Below are positions 1-9,480 of a stretch of DNA of 64,000 nucleotides, piece after piece. Position 1 is the first letter of the stretch. The number at the start of each line of letters is the position of its first letter. The stretch spans positions 62,001 through 126,000 of the forward strand of contig JAABTL010000005.1 in assembly GCA_011389865.1 (NCBI GenBank), written 5' to 3'. The notes beneath the pieces were generated by a model. That model did not search any database. It was not told the DNA's origin and worked only from the letters and a program-made list of their open reading frames with translations. Origin of the DNA: Trueperaceae bacterium (GTDB taxonomy: Bacteria > Deinococcota > Deinococci > Deinococcales > Trueperaceae). The translations under genes and the position numbers were made by a program.

Positions 1-363
1 GTCACCGAGGCCTGGCAGCTCGTGGTGCTGTACGGCATCACCGGCGCCACGATCGGCGGGGTGCTGCCGTCGATCTCGGCGCTGCTGGCCCAGCTGACCG
101 ACCGCGGCGAGGCCGGCAGCGCCTACGGCATCGACAACGCCATCGTCGCCGCCGCCCGCGGCGTGTCGCCCGTGATCGGCGCCGCGGTCGTCGGCCTGCT
201 GGTGAGCGGACGCGAACCCGTCGGCCTCGACTACGCGGTCGTCTTCACCGTCGCCGCCGTGCTGTTCGCGGTCACGGCCGCCATCGCCGCCTGGCGCATC
301 CCGCGGGTGCCGCGGGAGCCTCGCGTGCCGCCGCCGACCGCCGACGCAGCGGCCGCGGGGTAA
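1..363 (+). CDS. MFS transporter, C-terminal fragment (5' end outside window)
   Basis: Open frame from base 1 to the TAA at 361; hydrophobic helices and MFS-like 'LTDRGEAGSAYGIDNAIVAAARGVSPVIGAAV'. Confidence 0.7.
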   Translation, partial: VTEAWQLVVLYGITGATIGGVLPSISALLAQLTDRGEAGSAYGIDNAIVAAARGVSPVIGAAVVGLLVSGREPVGLDYAVVFTVAAVLFAVTAAIAAWRIPRVPREPRVPPPTADAAAAG

Positions 364-371
364 CCTGGGGG

Positions 372-455
372 CGTCACCAGGGGTGCCCCCGACGAGGGGG
401 CTGAGACACACCCTCGGAACCTGAACCCGGTCGTGCGGGCGGAGGGAGCGTGACG
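372..455 (+). promoter_or_regulatory. TPP (thiamine pyrophosphate) riboswitch aptamer
   Basis: Conserved pieces CACCAGGGGTGCC...GGGGGCTGAGACACACCCTCGGAACCTGAACCCGGTCGTGCGGGCGGAGGGAG; P1 pairing CGTCAC(372-377)/GTGACG(450-455); directly upstream of thiB. Confidence 0.93.
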
Positions 456-506
456 CGGAGGCCGCCTCCGTCCCTCCCCGCCGACGCGGGCGGAAGGACG
501 GAACCC

Positions 507-1562
507 ATGCGCCCTCGCCCACGCATCGCCCTGATCACCCTCGCCCTCGCCGCCTTGGTCGTGGCCCCCGTCGGCCTCGCCCAGCGGGTCGTCCTGATGA
601 CCCACGACAGCTTCGCCGTCTCCCGCGACGTCCTCGACGCGTTCACCGCCGAGACCGGGATCGAGGTGGAGCTGCTCGCGGCGGGCGACGCCGGCGCCGC
701 GCTCAACCGCGCCGCCCTGACCCGGGCGCGGCCGCTCGCCGACGTCCTGTTCGGCGTCGACGAGGGACTGCTCGCGCGCGCCCGCGCGGCCGAGGTGTTC
801 GAGCCCTACCGCTCGCCGGCCCTCGACACGGTCGACCCCGCCTACCGCCTCGCCGACGACCACCTCGTCACGCCGATCGACGTCGGCTTCGTCGGCTTCA
901 ACCTCGACCCCGCCTGGTTCGCGGCGAACGGGGTGCCCCGGCCGACGTCGCTGGCCGACCTCGCGGACCCCGCCTACGCGCGCCTGACCGTGGTGACCGA
1001 CCCCGCCACCTCCAGCCCCGGCCTCGCGCTGCTGCTCGGCACGATCGGCGCCTGGGGCGAGGAGGACGCCTTCGCCTGGTGGGCCGCGCTGCGCGACGGC
1101 GGCGTCGCCGTGCGCTCCGGCTGGAGCGACGCGTACTACGGCGACTTCACCCGCTACGGTGGCGACCGCCCGATCGTCCTCTCCTACGCCTCCAGTCCCG
1201 CCGCCGAGGTGATGTTCTCCGAGTCTCCCGTCGACCCGGATGCCCCACCGACCGTCAACCTCGTGTGCGAAGCGTGCAGCGTCCGCCAAGTGGAGACCGC
1301 CGGCATCCTCGCCGGCACCCCGCGGCGCGCGGAGGCCGAGCGGCTGATCGACTTCCTGCTGTCCGCGACCTTCCAGGCCGACGTCCCCGGCACCATGTTC
1401 GTCTACCCCGTCCGCAGCGGGGTCCCGCTGCCCGACGCCTTCGATCTCTACGCCCGCGTGCCCGCGCCCGAGGAGCTCATGCCCCTGCCAGAGCGGCTCG
1501 ACGGCGCGACGGTCGACGGTTGGATCGCGCGCTGGACGCGGGTGGTGCTGAGGACGGATTAG
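507..1562 (+). CDS. thiB: Thiamine ABC transporter substrate-binding protein
   Basis: Signal peptide, ThiB-like 'THDSFAVSRDVLDAFTAETGIEVELLAAGDAGAALN'; downstream of TPP riboswitch; ATG 507 with AAGGACGG upstream. Confidence 0.9.
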   Translation: MRPRPRIALITLALAALVVAPVGLAQRVVLMTHDSFAVSRDVLDAFTAETGIEVELLAAGDAGAALNRAALTRARPLADVLFGVDEGLLARARAAEVFEPYRSPALDTVDPAYRLADDHLVTPIDVGFVGFNLDPAWFAANGVPRPTSLADLADPAYARLTVVTDPATSSPGLALLLGTIGAWGEEDAFAWWAALRDGGVAVRSGWSDAYYGDFTRYGGDRPIVLSYASSPAAEVMFSESPVDPDAPPTVNLVCEACSVRQVETAGILAGTPRRAEAERLIDFLLSATFQADVPGTMFVYPVRSGVPLPDAFDLYARVPAPEELMPLPERLDGATVDGWIARWTRVVLRTD

Positions 1563-1575
1563 GCCCCGTTGGCAC

Positions 1576-1600
1576 GCCGGTGCGCCCCTTGCGCACCGGC
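1576..1600 (+). terminator. Stem-loop 14 nt after the thiB stop
   Basis: Perfect 10-bp stem GCCGGTGCGC-CCCTT-GCGCACCGGC; no clear U-tract. Confidence 0.55.
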
Positions 1601-1710
1601 CGAGCCGCGAGTAACCTACCGGCGACTTCACCTTGGCGCCGGTGGGCACGTCGCGATGCCCGCGGTCCACCGGGCGTGGCCGTTGCCACGGCCATCCGCG
1701 GAGATGACCC

Positions 1711-2277
1711 ATGCATCCCGAAGACGAGATCCGAGACCTTCTGCGGCGGTTTCAGGACGGTTACACACAGCGCGACGCGAGCCAGTTGGATCCGTTCATG
1801 GCCCTGTTCCTGACCGATGCCGAGGTCATCGGGACCAACGGCATCGAACCGGGGGTGGAGGAGTGGTACCTGGGGCGGGACGCCGCCCGCGCCCTGGTGG
1901 CTGGCGATTGGAAGAGCTGGGGTGACGTGCGCGTGAACCTGCCCGGTGCATCGATCCGCGTCCGCGGTGACGTGGGCTGGATCGCGGCAGCCGCGACCGT
2001 CTCACAGACGATTGGGACCGAGACCTACGCCAACTTCCTTGCCTACGTCAAAGAGTTCGTCGACGACGTCGATCTCCCCGCCGAGGAGAAGCTGCACTAC
2101 ATCCTGCGCGGCGGAGCGAACATCGTCTACGAGCTGCGGCGCGGCGAACGGTTCGTCTGGCCGCTGCGCCTGACGGCCGTCGTCGTCCGTCAAGCCGACG
2201 GCTGGAAGTTCGGCCAGCTTCACTTCTCGTTCCCCACGATCTTCTTCCCCGACGTCCGGGTGATGGCCGACGGCTAG
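1711..2277 (+). CDS. SnoaL/NTF2-like domain protein
   Basis: 'EDEIRDLLRRFQDGYTQRDASQLDPFMALFLTDAEVIGTNGIEPG' typical of SnoaL-like/DUF4440 proteins. Confidence 0.75.
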   Translation: MHPEDEIRDLLRRFQDGYTQRDASQLDPFMALFLTDAEVIGTNGIEPGVEEWYLGRDAARALVAGDWKSWGDVRVNLPGASIRVRGDVGWIAAAATVSQTIGTETYANFLAYVKEFVDDVDLPAEEKLHYILRGGANIVYELRRGERFVWPLRLTAVVVRQADGWKFGQLHFSFPTIFFPDVRVMADG

Positions 2278-5200
2278 GGCGCCGGGCGCTCGGCCGGCTC
2301 GACCAGCGAGCGCAGGGCCTCGACGAACCAGCCCGCCACGTCTGCCGGCGAGCGGTCGTAGAACGCCGCCCAGGCGGCCGCGGTGTCCGCGTCGTAGCGC
2401 TCGCGGCCGGCCTCCCCCACCCGTGCCAGCCAGGCGCGGCGCACCGCGTGGCCCACCAGCACGTCGACCACCAGGTCGCCGTCGAGGCGCACGCCGGGAT
2501 CGTGGGCGACCACGTCGGCCATCGTCGCCAGCGCCTCGACGCTGAGGTGCCGGTACTCGGGCGCCGGGATGCGGTGCAGCAGGTGCTCGACGCGCAGCGC
2601 GAAGTTCTTCTCGCCGGCCGTGGTGGCCGCCCGGACCGCGGCGGCGTCGATGCGGTGGCGCCTGTCGAGCTTGTCGCCGATCACCAGGCCCCGCGCGTGG
2701 CCCAAGAGCGTCCACACCCGCGCGTAGAAGCCCGTCGGCACGCGGTTGAGCGCGCCCTCGCGCTGCCGCCAGCGCCACCAACCGCCGGGCGGCGGCGCGT
2801 CGGCCGCTCCCGACACCGCGGGCGGCTGCCAGCGGATGGCGCCTCCGGTGAGCGTCAGGCGCTCGCGGGCGCGCAGGCGCGAGGTGAGGTCGTCGCCGCG
2901 CGCGAGCACGCCGTCGAGCCTCGCCGCGACCTCCGCGGGCGAGAGGTTGACGAGCCGCTCGTGCCCCTCGTCGGGCGTCAGGTCGGACTCCGCCGCCAGC
3001 TGTGCCGCCAACAGCGCCACGAGCGCACCCACGCGCAGCGTCAGCACGCCGCGGAAGCGCTCGGGGGCGCCGCGCGCGAGGTCCGCCAGCGCCACCACGA
3101 TCTCCTGCGTCAGCGAGCGGTCGCGCAGGTCGCCGCTGCCGAAGGTGCGCAGGCGCTCGCGCAGCTCCGCCACCGGCACCGGGCGCGTCAGGACGGATCC
3201 CTCGCTGTACCCCTTGGCCAGCACGACCCGCTTCTGGGCCACCAGCAACTCGTCGAGCGCGTCGACGAACGCGGGGTCGAGGCGGTCGCGGACGCCGGCC
3301 ACCGTGCGCATGACGCCCCAGGCGCCGCGCTCGGCCGCCGCCGCGTCGACCTCGTCGAGCAACTCGCCGACGCGCGCGGACCGGCCCTCGGCCAGCGGCA
3401 CCAGGGCGTCGATGCCGTCACGCCGAGCGAGTTCGGCGAGCGCGGCGGCCTGCTGCTCGAGGCCGTCGCTGCCCACGACGCGCGCGACCAGCTCCGATCG
3501 GCCCTCGCGCTCGATCGCCAGCGCGGCGTCCGGCGCGAGCGGGGCCTCGTCCTCGCCGCGCCGCAGGCGCAGGTCGCCAGACGGGCGCGTCAGCGGCACG
3601 GCGGCGTCGTCGACCCAGTCGCCGAGGTCGTCGATGCGTTCGCTGGCGGCGGTCGGCAGCAGCGTCGCGAGCCGATCGAGGCGGACCGGAACGCCGTCCA
3701 CGCGACGGGCGCGGAGGTCGGCAACCAGGGTCAGCAACGCCTCGTGCCCCGACCCGAGGTGCTCGGGCCGCAGCAGGACGGCCAGCGTCGGCCGTCCGGA
3801 CCCGCGGGCGTGTCGGTGCAGGTAGGCGATCTCCGCCCGGATGCGCTGGGCCAGCCACGCGGGGTCGTGCGCGCCGAGCGACGAGCGCGGGTCGGTGGCC
3901 ACCGGCAGGAACAGGTAGGGATCGCCGCGCAGCCGGTACACGCGGGCGGTGGCCAGCGCCCCGGGCCGGCGCGCAGGGCGCCCCGACAGGCCCAGCGTGG
4001 GGCAGGCACCGACGCGTGCCCAGGCGGCCATCAGGCCATCGGCGCGCCGCACCCGCACCGGCGCGACCTGCGCCAGCGTCTGGCTGGGCGCCCCGAGGTC
4101 GGCGAAGGCTCCGCGGACGTCGTCGTCGGTGGCGAGCAGCGCGACCTGCACCACCGGACCGCGCGGTCGCTGCACGCCGAGGTGGCGGCCGAGCGGATCG
4201 AGGTCCGACGGATCGATCAGGCCCTCGTCGAGCATCTCCGCCAGCCACGCTAGGCTCTGGGCCCACAGGAGCGGCACGTTGTCGTTCGGGAGCCGTGGCC
4301 GCGAGCCGGGGGCGACCCGCTCGGCCTCGATCTCGTCGGCGGGGAGCGTGTAGAGCTCCGGCAACAGCGGCAGGCCGTCGCGCTCGACCGCGAGCTCGGC
4401 GAGGCGCGCACGATGCGCCGCCATCGCCGGCGCGTCGCCGCGGAAGGCGGCGTCGAGCGCCAGGTAGGCCTCGAACAGCGGCCACTCGGCCTCGATGCCC
4501 TCGAAGCGCGCGAGCTCCTCGGGTTCATAGTGCAGCCGCGTCGGATCCTCGAGCGGGGTCTGGTGGCCGTCGCGCAGGAAGCGCTTGAGGCCGTGCCGGC
4601 CGCGCAGGCGGTCCACCACCTCGCGCCGGGTCCGCTCGGCGAGCGCCGGCGCGTCGACGGCGAAGGCCGGGTAGCCGACGGCGGCCAGCAGGGCGGCGTC
4701 GACCTCCTTGGAGGCCGACTCGCGCGGCAGCATCGCCTCGAGCACCAGCCGCGCGCGGGCGACGTCGTCGGGCGCCACGTGCAGCGTCGAGCGCTGCCCG
4801 CCCGCCGCGCCGTAGAGGTCGAACCCGTCGAGCGCCTCCAGCGCGGCCTTGGCCAGCGCCACCGAGCTGGCGTTGAGTTCGACGCGGCCCTGGTTCGCCT
4901 TGTCGCCGCGCTCCCAGATCCCGAAGTCGGGGCTGCGGTAGGCGTTGCCGACGTAGTGCACGAGGTTCTGTACGAAACGCACCTCGACCTCGCTCTGCAC
5001 GATCGGCAGGCCCGAGGCCGTCACCTGGGCCAACTGCAGCAGGAAGAGCGCCGTGGCGTCGACCTGCAGGTGGCCCCACGCGGCATCGCCCACCACCGGC
5101 ATGCCGGTCGCCGTCGCGTACTTCGCGTGCAGCGCGTTGCGGGGGTCTTGGTTGGCCTTGAAGGCCTCGACCTTGTCGGCCTGCCGCATCATCGCGCCGA

Positions 5201-5459
5201 GCAGGCCGCGGAAGCCGCGGACCACCGCGTGCTCGAGCTCGTAGCGGCGGTCGGCGTGGGCGTCGACGCGGCGGTACGCCAGCGCCAGCCCCCAGGGCGC
5301 CAGCAGTCCGTAGACGACGTCGCGCACCCAGGCGTCGGTGTAGTCGCCGTGGGCGTTGACCGCGGTGCTGGCCGGCAGCAGGCCGGTCACCGGATGCTGG
5401 CGGGCGAGGATGACGCGGCGGATCTGCTGGTGGAGGCGGTCGAGGGGATCGGGGGTCAC
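2274..5459 (-). CDS. Phosphorylase kinase regulatory subunit alpha/beta-like protein (GH15-like N-terminal domain)
   Basis: Strong resemblance to PHKA/PHKB: 'NPVTGLLPAS', 'DAWVRDVVYGLLAPWGLALAYR', 'VVGDAAWGHLQVDATALFLLQLAQVTASGLPI', 'FGIWERGDKANQGRVELNASSVALAKAALEALDGFDL', C-terminal 'EGALNRVPTGFYARVW', 'LLHRIPAPEYRHLSVEALATMADV'. Start taken as GTG 5459. Confidence 0.9.
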   Translation of the reverse strand: MTPDPLDRLHQQIRRVILARQHPVTGLLPASTAVNAHGDYTDAWVRDVVYGLLAPWGLALAYRRVDAHADRRYELEHAVVRGFRGLLGAMMRQADKVEAFKANQDPRNALHAKYATATGMPVVGDAAWGHLQVDATALFLLQLAQVTASGLPIVQSEVEVRFVQNLVHYVGNAYRSPDFGIWERGDKANQGRVELNASSVALAKAALEALDGFDLYGAAGGQRSTLHVAPDDVARARLVLEAMLPRESASKEVDAALLAAVGYPAFAVDAPALAERTRREVVDRLRGRHGLKRFLRDGHQTPLEDPTRLHYEPEELARFEGIEAEWPLFEAYLALDAAFRGDAPAMAAHRARLAELAVERDGLPLLPELYTLPADEIEAERVAPGSRPRLPNDNVPLLWAQSLAWLAEMLDEGLIDPSDLDPLGRHLGVQRPRGPVVQVALLATDDDVRGAFADLGAPSQTLAQVAPVRVRRADGLMAAWARVGACPTLGLSGRPARRPGALATARVYRLRGDPYLFLPVATDPRSSLGAHDPAWLAQRIRAEIAYLHRHARGSGRPTLAVLLRPEHLGSGHEALLTLVADLRARRVDGVPVRLDRLATLLPTAASERIDDLGDWVDDAAVPLTRPSGDLRLRRGEDEAPLAPDAALAIEREGRSELVARVVGSDGLEQQAAALAELARRDGIDALVPLAEGRSARVGELLDEVDAAAAERGAWGVMRTVAGVRDRLDPAFVDALDELLVAQKRVVLAKGYSEGSVLTRPVPVAELRERLRTFGSGDLRDRSLTQEIVVALADLARGAPERFRGVLTLRVGALVALLAAQLAAESDLTPDEGHERLVNLSPAEVAARLDGVLARGDDLTSRLRARERLTLTGGAIRWQPPAVSGAADAPPPGGWWRWRQREGALNRVPTGFYARVWTLLGHARGLVIGDKLDRRHRIDAAAVRAATTAGEKNFALRVEHLLHRIPAPEYRHLSVEALATMADVVAHDPGVRLDGDLVVDVLVGHAVRRAWLARVGEAGRERYDADTAAAWAAFYDRSPADVAGWFVEALRSLVEPAERPAP

Positions 5460-5505
5460 GGGCGGGCGCGATGGTAGCACGCGCCCGCCCGAGCCCCGCT
5501 TCCGG

Positions 5506-7404
5506 TCAGTTCAGGACGGCGTCGCCGGCCGCCACGCGGTCAGCGACCGCCGCGGCGTCGCCGACCTCGCCAGGGCCGCTGGCCACCTCGTGGCGGCCGT
5601 GGTCGTCGCCCCACAACGCCGCCATCTGCGGCGAGCGCAGCAGCACCTCGTCGAGCGTGCCGCGGGCGACGATGCGGCCGCCGTCCATGAGCAGCACCTG
5701 GTCGGCGCGCTCCAGGGCCGCCCGGCGGTGCGACACCACCAGGCAGGTGGCGTCGGCGCGCTCCTCGAACAGCCGCCGCCACAGCTCGCGCTCGGTCTCG
5801 ACGTCGAGCGCGCTGGAGAGGTCGTCGAACACCAGCAGGTCGGCGTCGCGCAGGAACATGCGGGCCGCCGCCGAGCGCTGCACCTGGCCGCCCGAGAGCT
5901 TGACGCCGCGGGTGCCGACCTCGGTGTCGAGGCCGCGATCGAGGTGCGCCAGGTCGTGCTCGAGCACCGCGAGGCGCACGGCCGTGGGCAGCACCGCGTC
6001 GCCGTCGCGGCGCCCCTGCACGACGTTCTCGCGCAGCGTGTCGGAGAAGAGCCGCGGCACCTGCCCGGTGTAGGCCGAGCGCGGCGGGACGAACCAGCTC
6101 GCCGGGTCCGCGACGACCTCGCCGTTCCAGCGGACGGTGCCCGACTCGATCGGCAGCAGGCCGATGACGGCCTTGACCAGCGTCGACTTGCCGGAGCCGA
6201 CCGCCCCCGTGACGACCGTGAAGCCGCCCCGGCGCAGCGTGAAGGAGGCGTCGTGCACGGCCGTGGCGCCGTCCGCGTGGCGCACGGACAGGTGCTCCAC
6301 GCGCAACTCCCGCAGCGGCGAGCGCGGCGGGCGCGGGTCCGTGAACGGCGGCACCTCGCCCTCGAGGTGGAGGTCGGCGTTCGCGACGACGACCTCGGGG
6401 CCCGCGCCGGCCAGCAGCCCGTCGAGGCGCTCGAAGGCGACGCCCGTGCGCTTGTGCTGCACCATCATCGCGCCGAGGAAGGAGACGGTGCCGGTCAGGC
6501 GCGGCAGGAAAGTGACGAAGAGGGCGAAGTCGCCCACCGTGAAGGTGCCGCGCTGCATCGCGCCGGCGCCGACGAGCAGGATGACGCCGGTGGCCAGGTG
6601 GACCATGTTGTCGTTGACGTTCTTGAAGACCTCGGCCAGCAGCGCGTCGCGCACGGCGGCCTTGCGGCGCACGTCGCCGAGGCGCGCGAAGGCGTGCACC
6701 ATGCTCGCCTCGCGGCCCGCGCCCTGCACCGACTGCACGGCCTGGAAGGTCTCGCCCACGAAGTCCGTCACGCGGCCGGTCGCCTCGCGCAGCGCGCGCC
6801 GCACCCGGCGGATGGTCGGCCGCAGGACGTTGGTGAGCACCAGCGTCAACAGCAGGGGGAGGAGGATCAGGCCCGTCATCGTCGGGTCGATGCGGAACAT
6901 GATGGCCAGCGCCACGACGCCGAAGATCGCCAGTCCCCAGAAGTCGATCCAGATCTCGATGTACTGCGCGATGTCGTCGACGTCGTCGCGGAAGCGGCTG
7001 ATCGCCTCGGAGGGCGAGTCGGGCAGGCGCCGCACGCCGGGGGCCGTCAGCAGGTAGGCGAGCAGGTTGCGGCGCATGGTGAGCACCAGCTGCGCCCAGT
7101 AGCTGGCGAAGACCCACACGCCGGCGCCGAGGATGCCGATGCGCGCCACGTCGACCGAGAGGGCCAGCGCGAGGAAGGTCCAGGGGCTGGTGCTGGCGGC
7201 GGCGCCGGCGCCGAGCGCGTCGAAGATGCCCTTGAACAGCACGCCGGCGAAGACCGGCAGGGCGTGCACGAAGGACCAGACGACGACGTTGACGAGCATG
7301 AGGCGCGGCCGCGACGAGGCGAGGCGCCAGGCGAGCGCCAGCGTGCCGGGGGGCGCGGCGCGGGCGCGCCGCGCCATCGAATCCGGGGGAACGGTGGTGG
7401 TCAT
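5506..7404 (-). CDS. Heterodimeric ABC exporter subunit (TMD-NBD), Walker B ends in Asp-Asp
   Basis: Walker A GAVGSGKST, signature LSGGQ, Walker B LLVFDD, H-loop VVSHR; overlaps the upstream partner stop. Confidence 0.9.
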   Translation of the reverse strand: MTTTVPPDSMARRARAAPPGTLALAWRLASSRPRLMLVNVVVWSFVHALPVFAGVLFKGIFDALGAGAAASTSPWTFLALALSVDVARIGILGAGVWVFASYWAQLVLTMRRNLLAYLLTAPGVRRLPDSPSEAISRFRDDVDDIAQYIEIWIDFWGLAIFGVVALAIMFRIDPTMTGLILLPLLLTLVLTNVLRPTIRRVRRALREATGRVTDFVGETFQAVQSVQGAGREASMVHAFARLGDVRRKAAVRDALLAEVFKNVNDNMVHLATGVILLVGAGAMQRGTFTVGDFALFVTFLPRLTGTVSFLGAMMVQHKRTGVAFERLDGLLAGAGPEVVVANADLHLEGEVPPFTDPRPPRSPLRELRVEHLSVRHADGATAVHDASFTLRRGGFTVVTGAVGSGKSTLVKAVIGLLPIESGTVRWNGEVVADPASWFVPPRSAYTGQVPRLFSDTLRENVVQGRRDGDAVLPTAVRLAVLEHDLAHLDRGLDTEVGTRGVKLSGGQVQRSAAARMFLRDADLLVFDDLSSALDVETERELWRRLFEERADATCLVVSHRRAALERADQVLLMDGGRIVARGTLDEVLLRSPQMAALWGDDHGRHEVASGPGEVGDAAAVADRVAAGDAVLN

Positions 7405-9248
7405 GCGAGCTCCTCGAGCAGTTCTTCGTCGCCGTCGGCGAGCCCGAGGGCGACGCGCCGCAGGCGGGCGTAGCGGGAGTGGGGGTCGGCGGCGAGCACG
7501 GCACGCGGGCCGTGCTCGATCAAGCGCGCGTCGCTCATGATGGCGACCGCGTCGACGCGCTCGACGGTCTCGAGGCGGTGCGCGATGATCACCGCGGTGC
7601 GGCCGCGCAGCAGCCGCTCGAGCGCGCGTTCGAGGCGCTGCTCGGTGACGGGGTCGAGGCGGCTGGACGGCTCGTCGAGCACCACCAGGCCGGGGTCGGC
7701 GAGGAAGACGCGCGCGAGGGCGAGGAGCTGGGCCTCGCCCGCCGAGAGGCTGGCGCCGCCGGCGCGGACGGGCGTGTCGAGGCCCTGCGGCAGGCCGTCG
7801 AACCAGGCGCCCAGGCCGACCTCGTGCAGCGCGCCGATCAGGCGCTCGTCGGGGACGGTGTCGTCGAAGAAGGAGAGGTTGTCGCGCACGGAGGCCTGGA
7901 ACAGCTGGACCTCCTGCGTGACGAGCCCGACGCGCCGCCGCAACTCGGGGAGCGGCACCTCGCGCGCGTCGACGCCGCCGAGCCGCACGCTCCCCTCGAG
8001 CGGGTCGTAGAAGCGGAAGAGCAGCCGCGTGAGGGTCGTCTTGCCGCTGCCGGTGCGCCCGAGCAGGCCGAGGTGGTGGCCGGCGGGCACGACCAGGTCG
8101 ATGCCCTGCAGGTTTGGGTCGGCGTCGGGCTCCGCGTCGTGGTAGCGGAACGTCACGCCCTCGAACCTCACGTCGAGCGGCCCGTCAGGCAGCCGGCGCG
8201 CGTGCTCGCCGTCGACGACGGTCAGGCGGGATCGCTCGCGCAGCAGCTCGTCGACGCGGCCGACGCTGGCGCCCGCGCGCTGCAGCAGCTGCATCTGCTG
8301 GGTGATCTGCTCGATGGGCGACTGCAGCATGATGAGGTACTGGAAGACCATGTAGGCGGTGCCGAGGGTGATCGCACCGGCCATGACCAGTTGGATGCTG
8401 GAGCCGATGGTGACCAGCATGCCGAGCACGAACAGGCCGTAGCTCGAGAGCCAGACGACCGAGCGGGCCATCCAGGCGCGCCGCACGTCGTGGAAGAAGG
8501 TGCGCATCGCGTGGATGAAGCGGTGCAGCGCGTGGGCCCCGCCGCCGTTGGCGCGCACGTCCTGGATGCCGGTCAGGCGCTCCTCCACGAAGCCGAAGAC
8601 CTGGGCCGCGGCCTCGCGCTCGCGGGTCGTCGCGGGCACCGCGACCTCGCGCAGGGCCACCATCACCGCGACCTCGAGCAGCGTGAACACCGTCAGGGCC
8701 AGGCCGATCCACGCGTTCTCGAGCCACAGGACGACGAGGATGCCGGCGAGCAGCAGCAGGCCACCGATGACGCGCACCGCGAACTGGGCGAAGAAATCGC
8801 TGAGCGCGGTGACGTCGCCGTCGATGCGCTCGATCATCTCGCCGGAGGTGCGGGCCGAGTGGAAGGTCATGTCGAGCGCCAGGCAGTGCTCGAGCAGGTC
8901 GCGGCGCAGCAGGTTGGTGGCGGTCCAGCCGACCGCGGCGCCGAGCACGGTCGCCGCGCCGCCGAGCAGTTGGGTCCCCAACGCGACGGCGAGGAACACG
9001 CCGGCGAGGCCGACCAGGGCGGCGCCCGCGCCCTCGGCCAGCGTGCCGGCGGCCACGCCGGTGGCGGTGTCGATGAAGCGCCGCAGGACCTGCGGCACCA
9101 GCAGCTGTAGGCCGATGCCGACGAGCAGCAGCACGGCGAGGACGGCGGCGGCGCCGGCCTGGGGGGCGAGGTAGCGGCCGAGGAGCGCGCCGTAGCGGCG
9201 CAGGCTGGCGGTGGCCGGGATCGTGGATGTGGGGGTCGTGGCGGTCAT
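7401..9248 (-). CDS. Heterodimeric ABC exporter subunit (TMD-NBD), degenerate signature LSAGE
   Basis: Walker A GRTGSGKTT, LSAGEAQ, Walker B LVVLDEPSS; ATG 9248 (MTATTPTSTIPA) preceded by GAGAGG. Confidence 0.9.
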   Translation of the reverse strand: MTATTPTSTIPATASLRRYGALLGRYLAPQAGAAAVLAVLLLVGIGLQLLVPQVLRRFIDTATGVAAGTLAEGAGAALVGLAGVFLAVALGTQLLGGAATVLGAAVGWTATNLLRRDLLEHCLALDMTFHSARTSGEMIERIDGDVTALSDFFAQFAVRVIGGLLLLAGILVVLWLENAWIGLALTVFTLLEVAVMVALREVAVPATTREREAAAQVFGFVEERLTGIQDVRANGGGAHALHRFIHAMRTFFHDVRRAWMARSVVWLSSYGLFVLGMLVTIGSSIQLVMAGAITLGTAYMVFQYLIMLQSPIEQITQQMQLLQRAGASVGRVDELLRERSRLTVVDGEHARRLPDGPLDVRFEGVTFRYHDAEPDADPNLQGIDLVVPAGHHLGLLGRTGSGKTTLTRLLFRFYDPLEGSVRLGGVDAREVPLPELRRRVGLVTQEVQLFQASVRDNLSFFDDTVPDERLIGALHEVGLGAWFDGLPQGLDTPVRAGGASLSAGEAQLLALARVFLADPGLVVLDEPSSRLDPVTEQRLERALERLLRGRTAVIIAHRLETVERVDAVAIMSDARLIEHGPRAVLAADPHSRYARLRRVALGLADGDEELLEELA

Positions 9249-9318
9249 GCTGGGCCTCTCGACGGTGGGGACAGGGTGGTGGGGGTGGGGGTCGTCGCGG
9301 GTCGGGGCCACAAGCGAA

Positions 9319-9349
9319 CGACCGTGGGGCTCGGGGGCGCCCACGGTCG
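9319..9349 (-). terminator. Strong stem-loop between leader ORF and ABC exporter (possible attenuator)
   Basis: Perfect 10-bp stem CGACCGTGGG/CCCACGGTCG, 11-nt loop; followed on the minus strand by TTCGCTTGTGG. Confidence 0.5.
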
Positions 9350-9378
9350 GAGGTGCGGGGGGTCGTCGCGATCGGCGA

Positions 9379-9471
9379 CTAGCCGGCAGTCCTCTCCCAG
9401 GGCGCATACGCGACCGGCCCGAAGGCGCGGGCGGCGGCGTTGCCAAGGGTGGTGAGGCGGTATGCGTCCAT
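9379..9471 (-). CDS. Putative 30-aa leader peptide MDAYRLTTLGNAAARAFGPVAYAPWERTAG
   Basis: Small ORF starting a few nt downstream of a -35/-10 pair and preceding a stem-loop and the exporter operon. Confidence 0.4.
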   Translation of the reverse strand: MDAYRLTTLGNAAARAFGPVAYAPWERTAG

Positions 9472-9480
9472 GCGGTCCAC

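Noticed and set aside
450-506. ORF-track start of thiB at GTG 450
   Set aside because: This GTG lies in the P1 stem of the TPP riboswitch; ATG 507 with Shine-Dalgarno and signal peptide is the better start.
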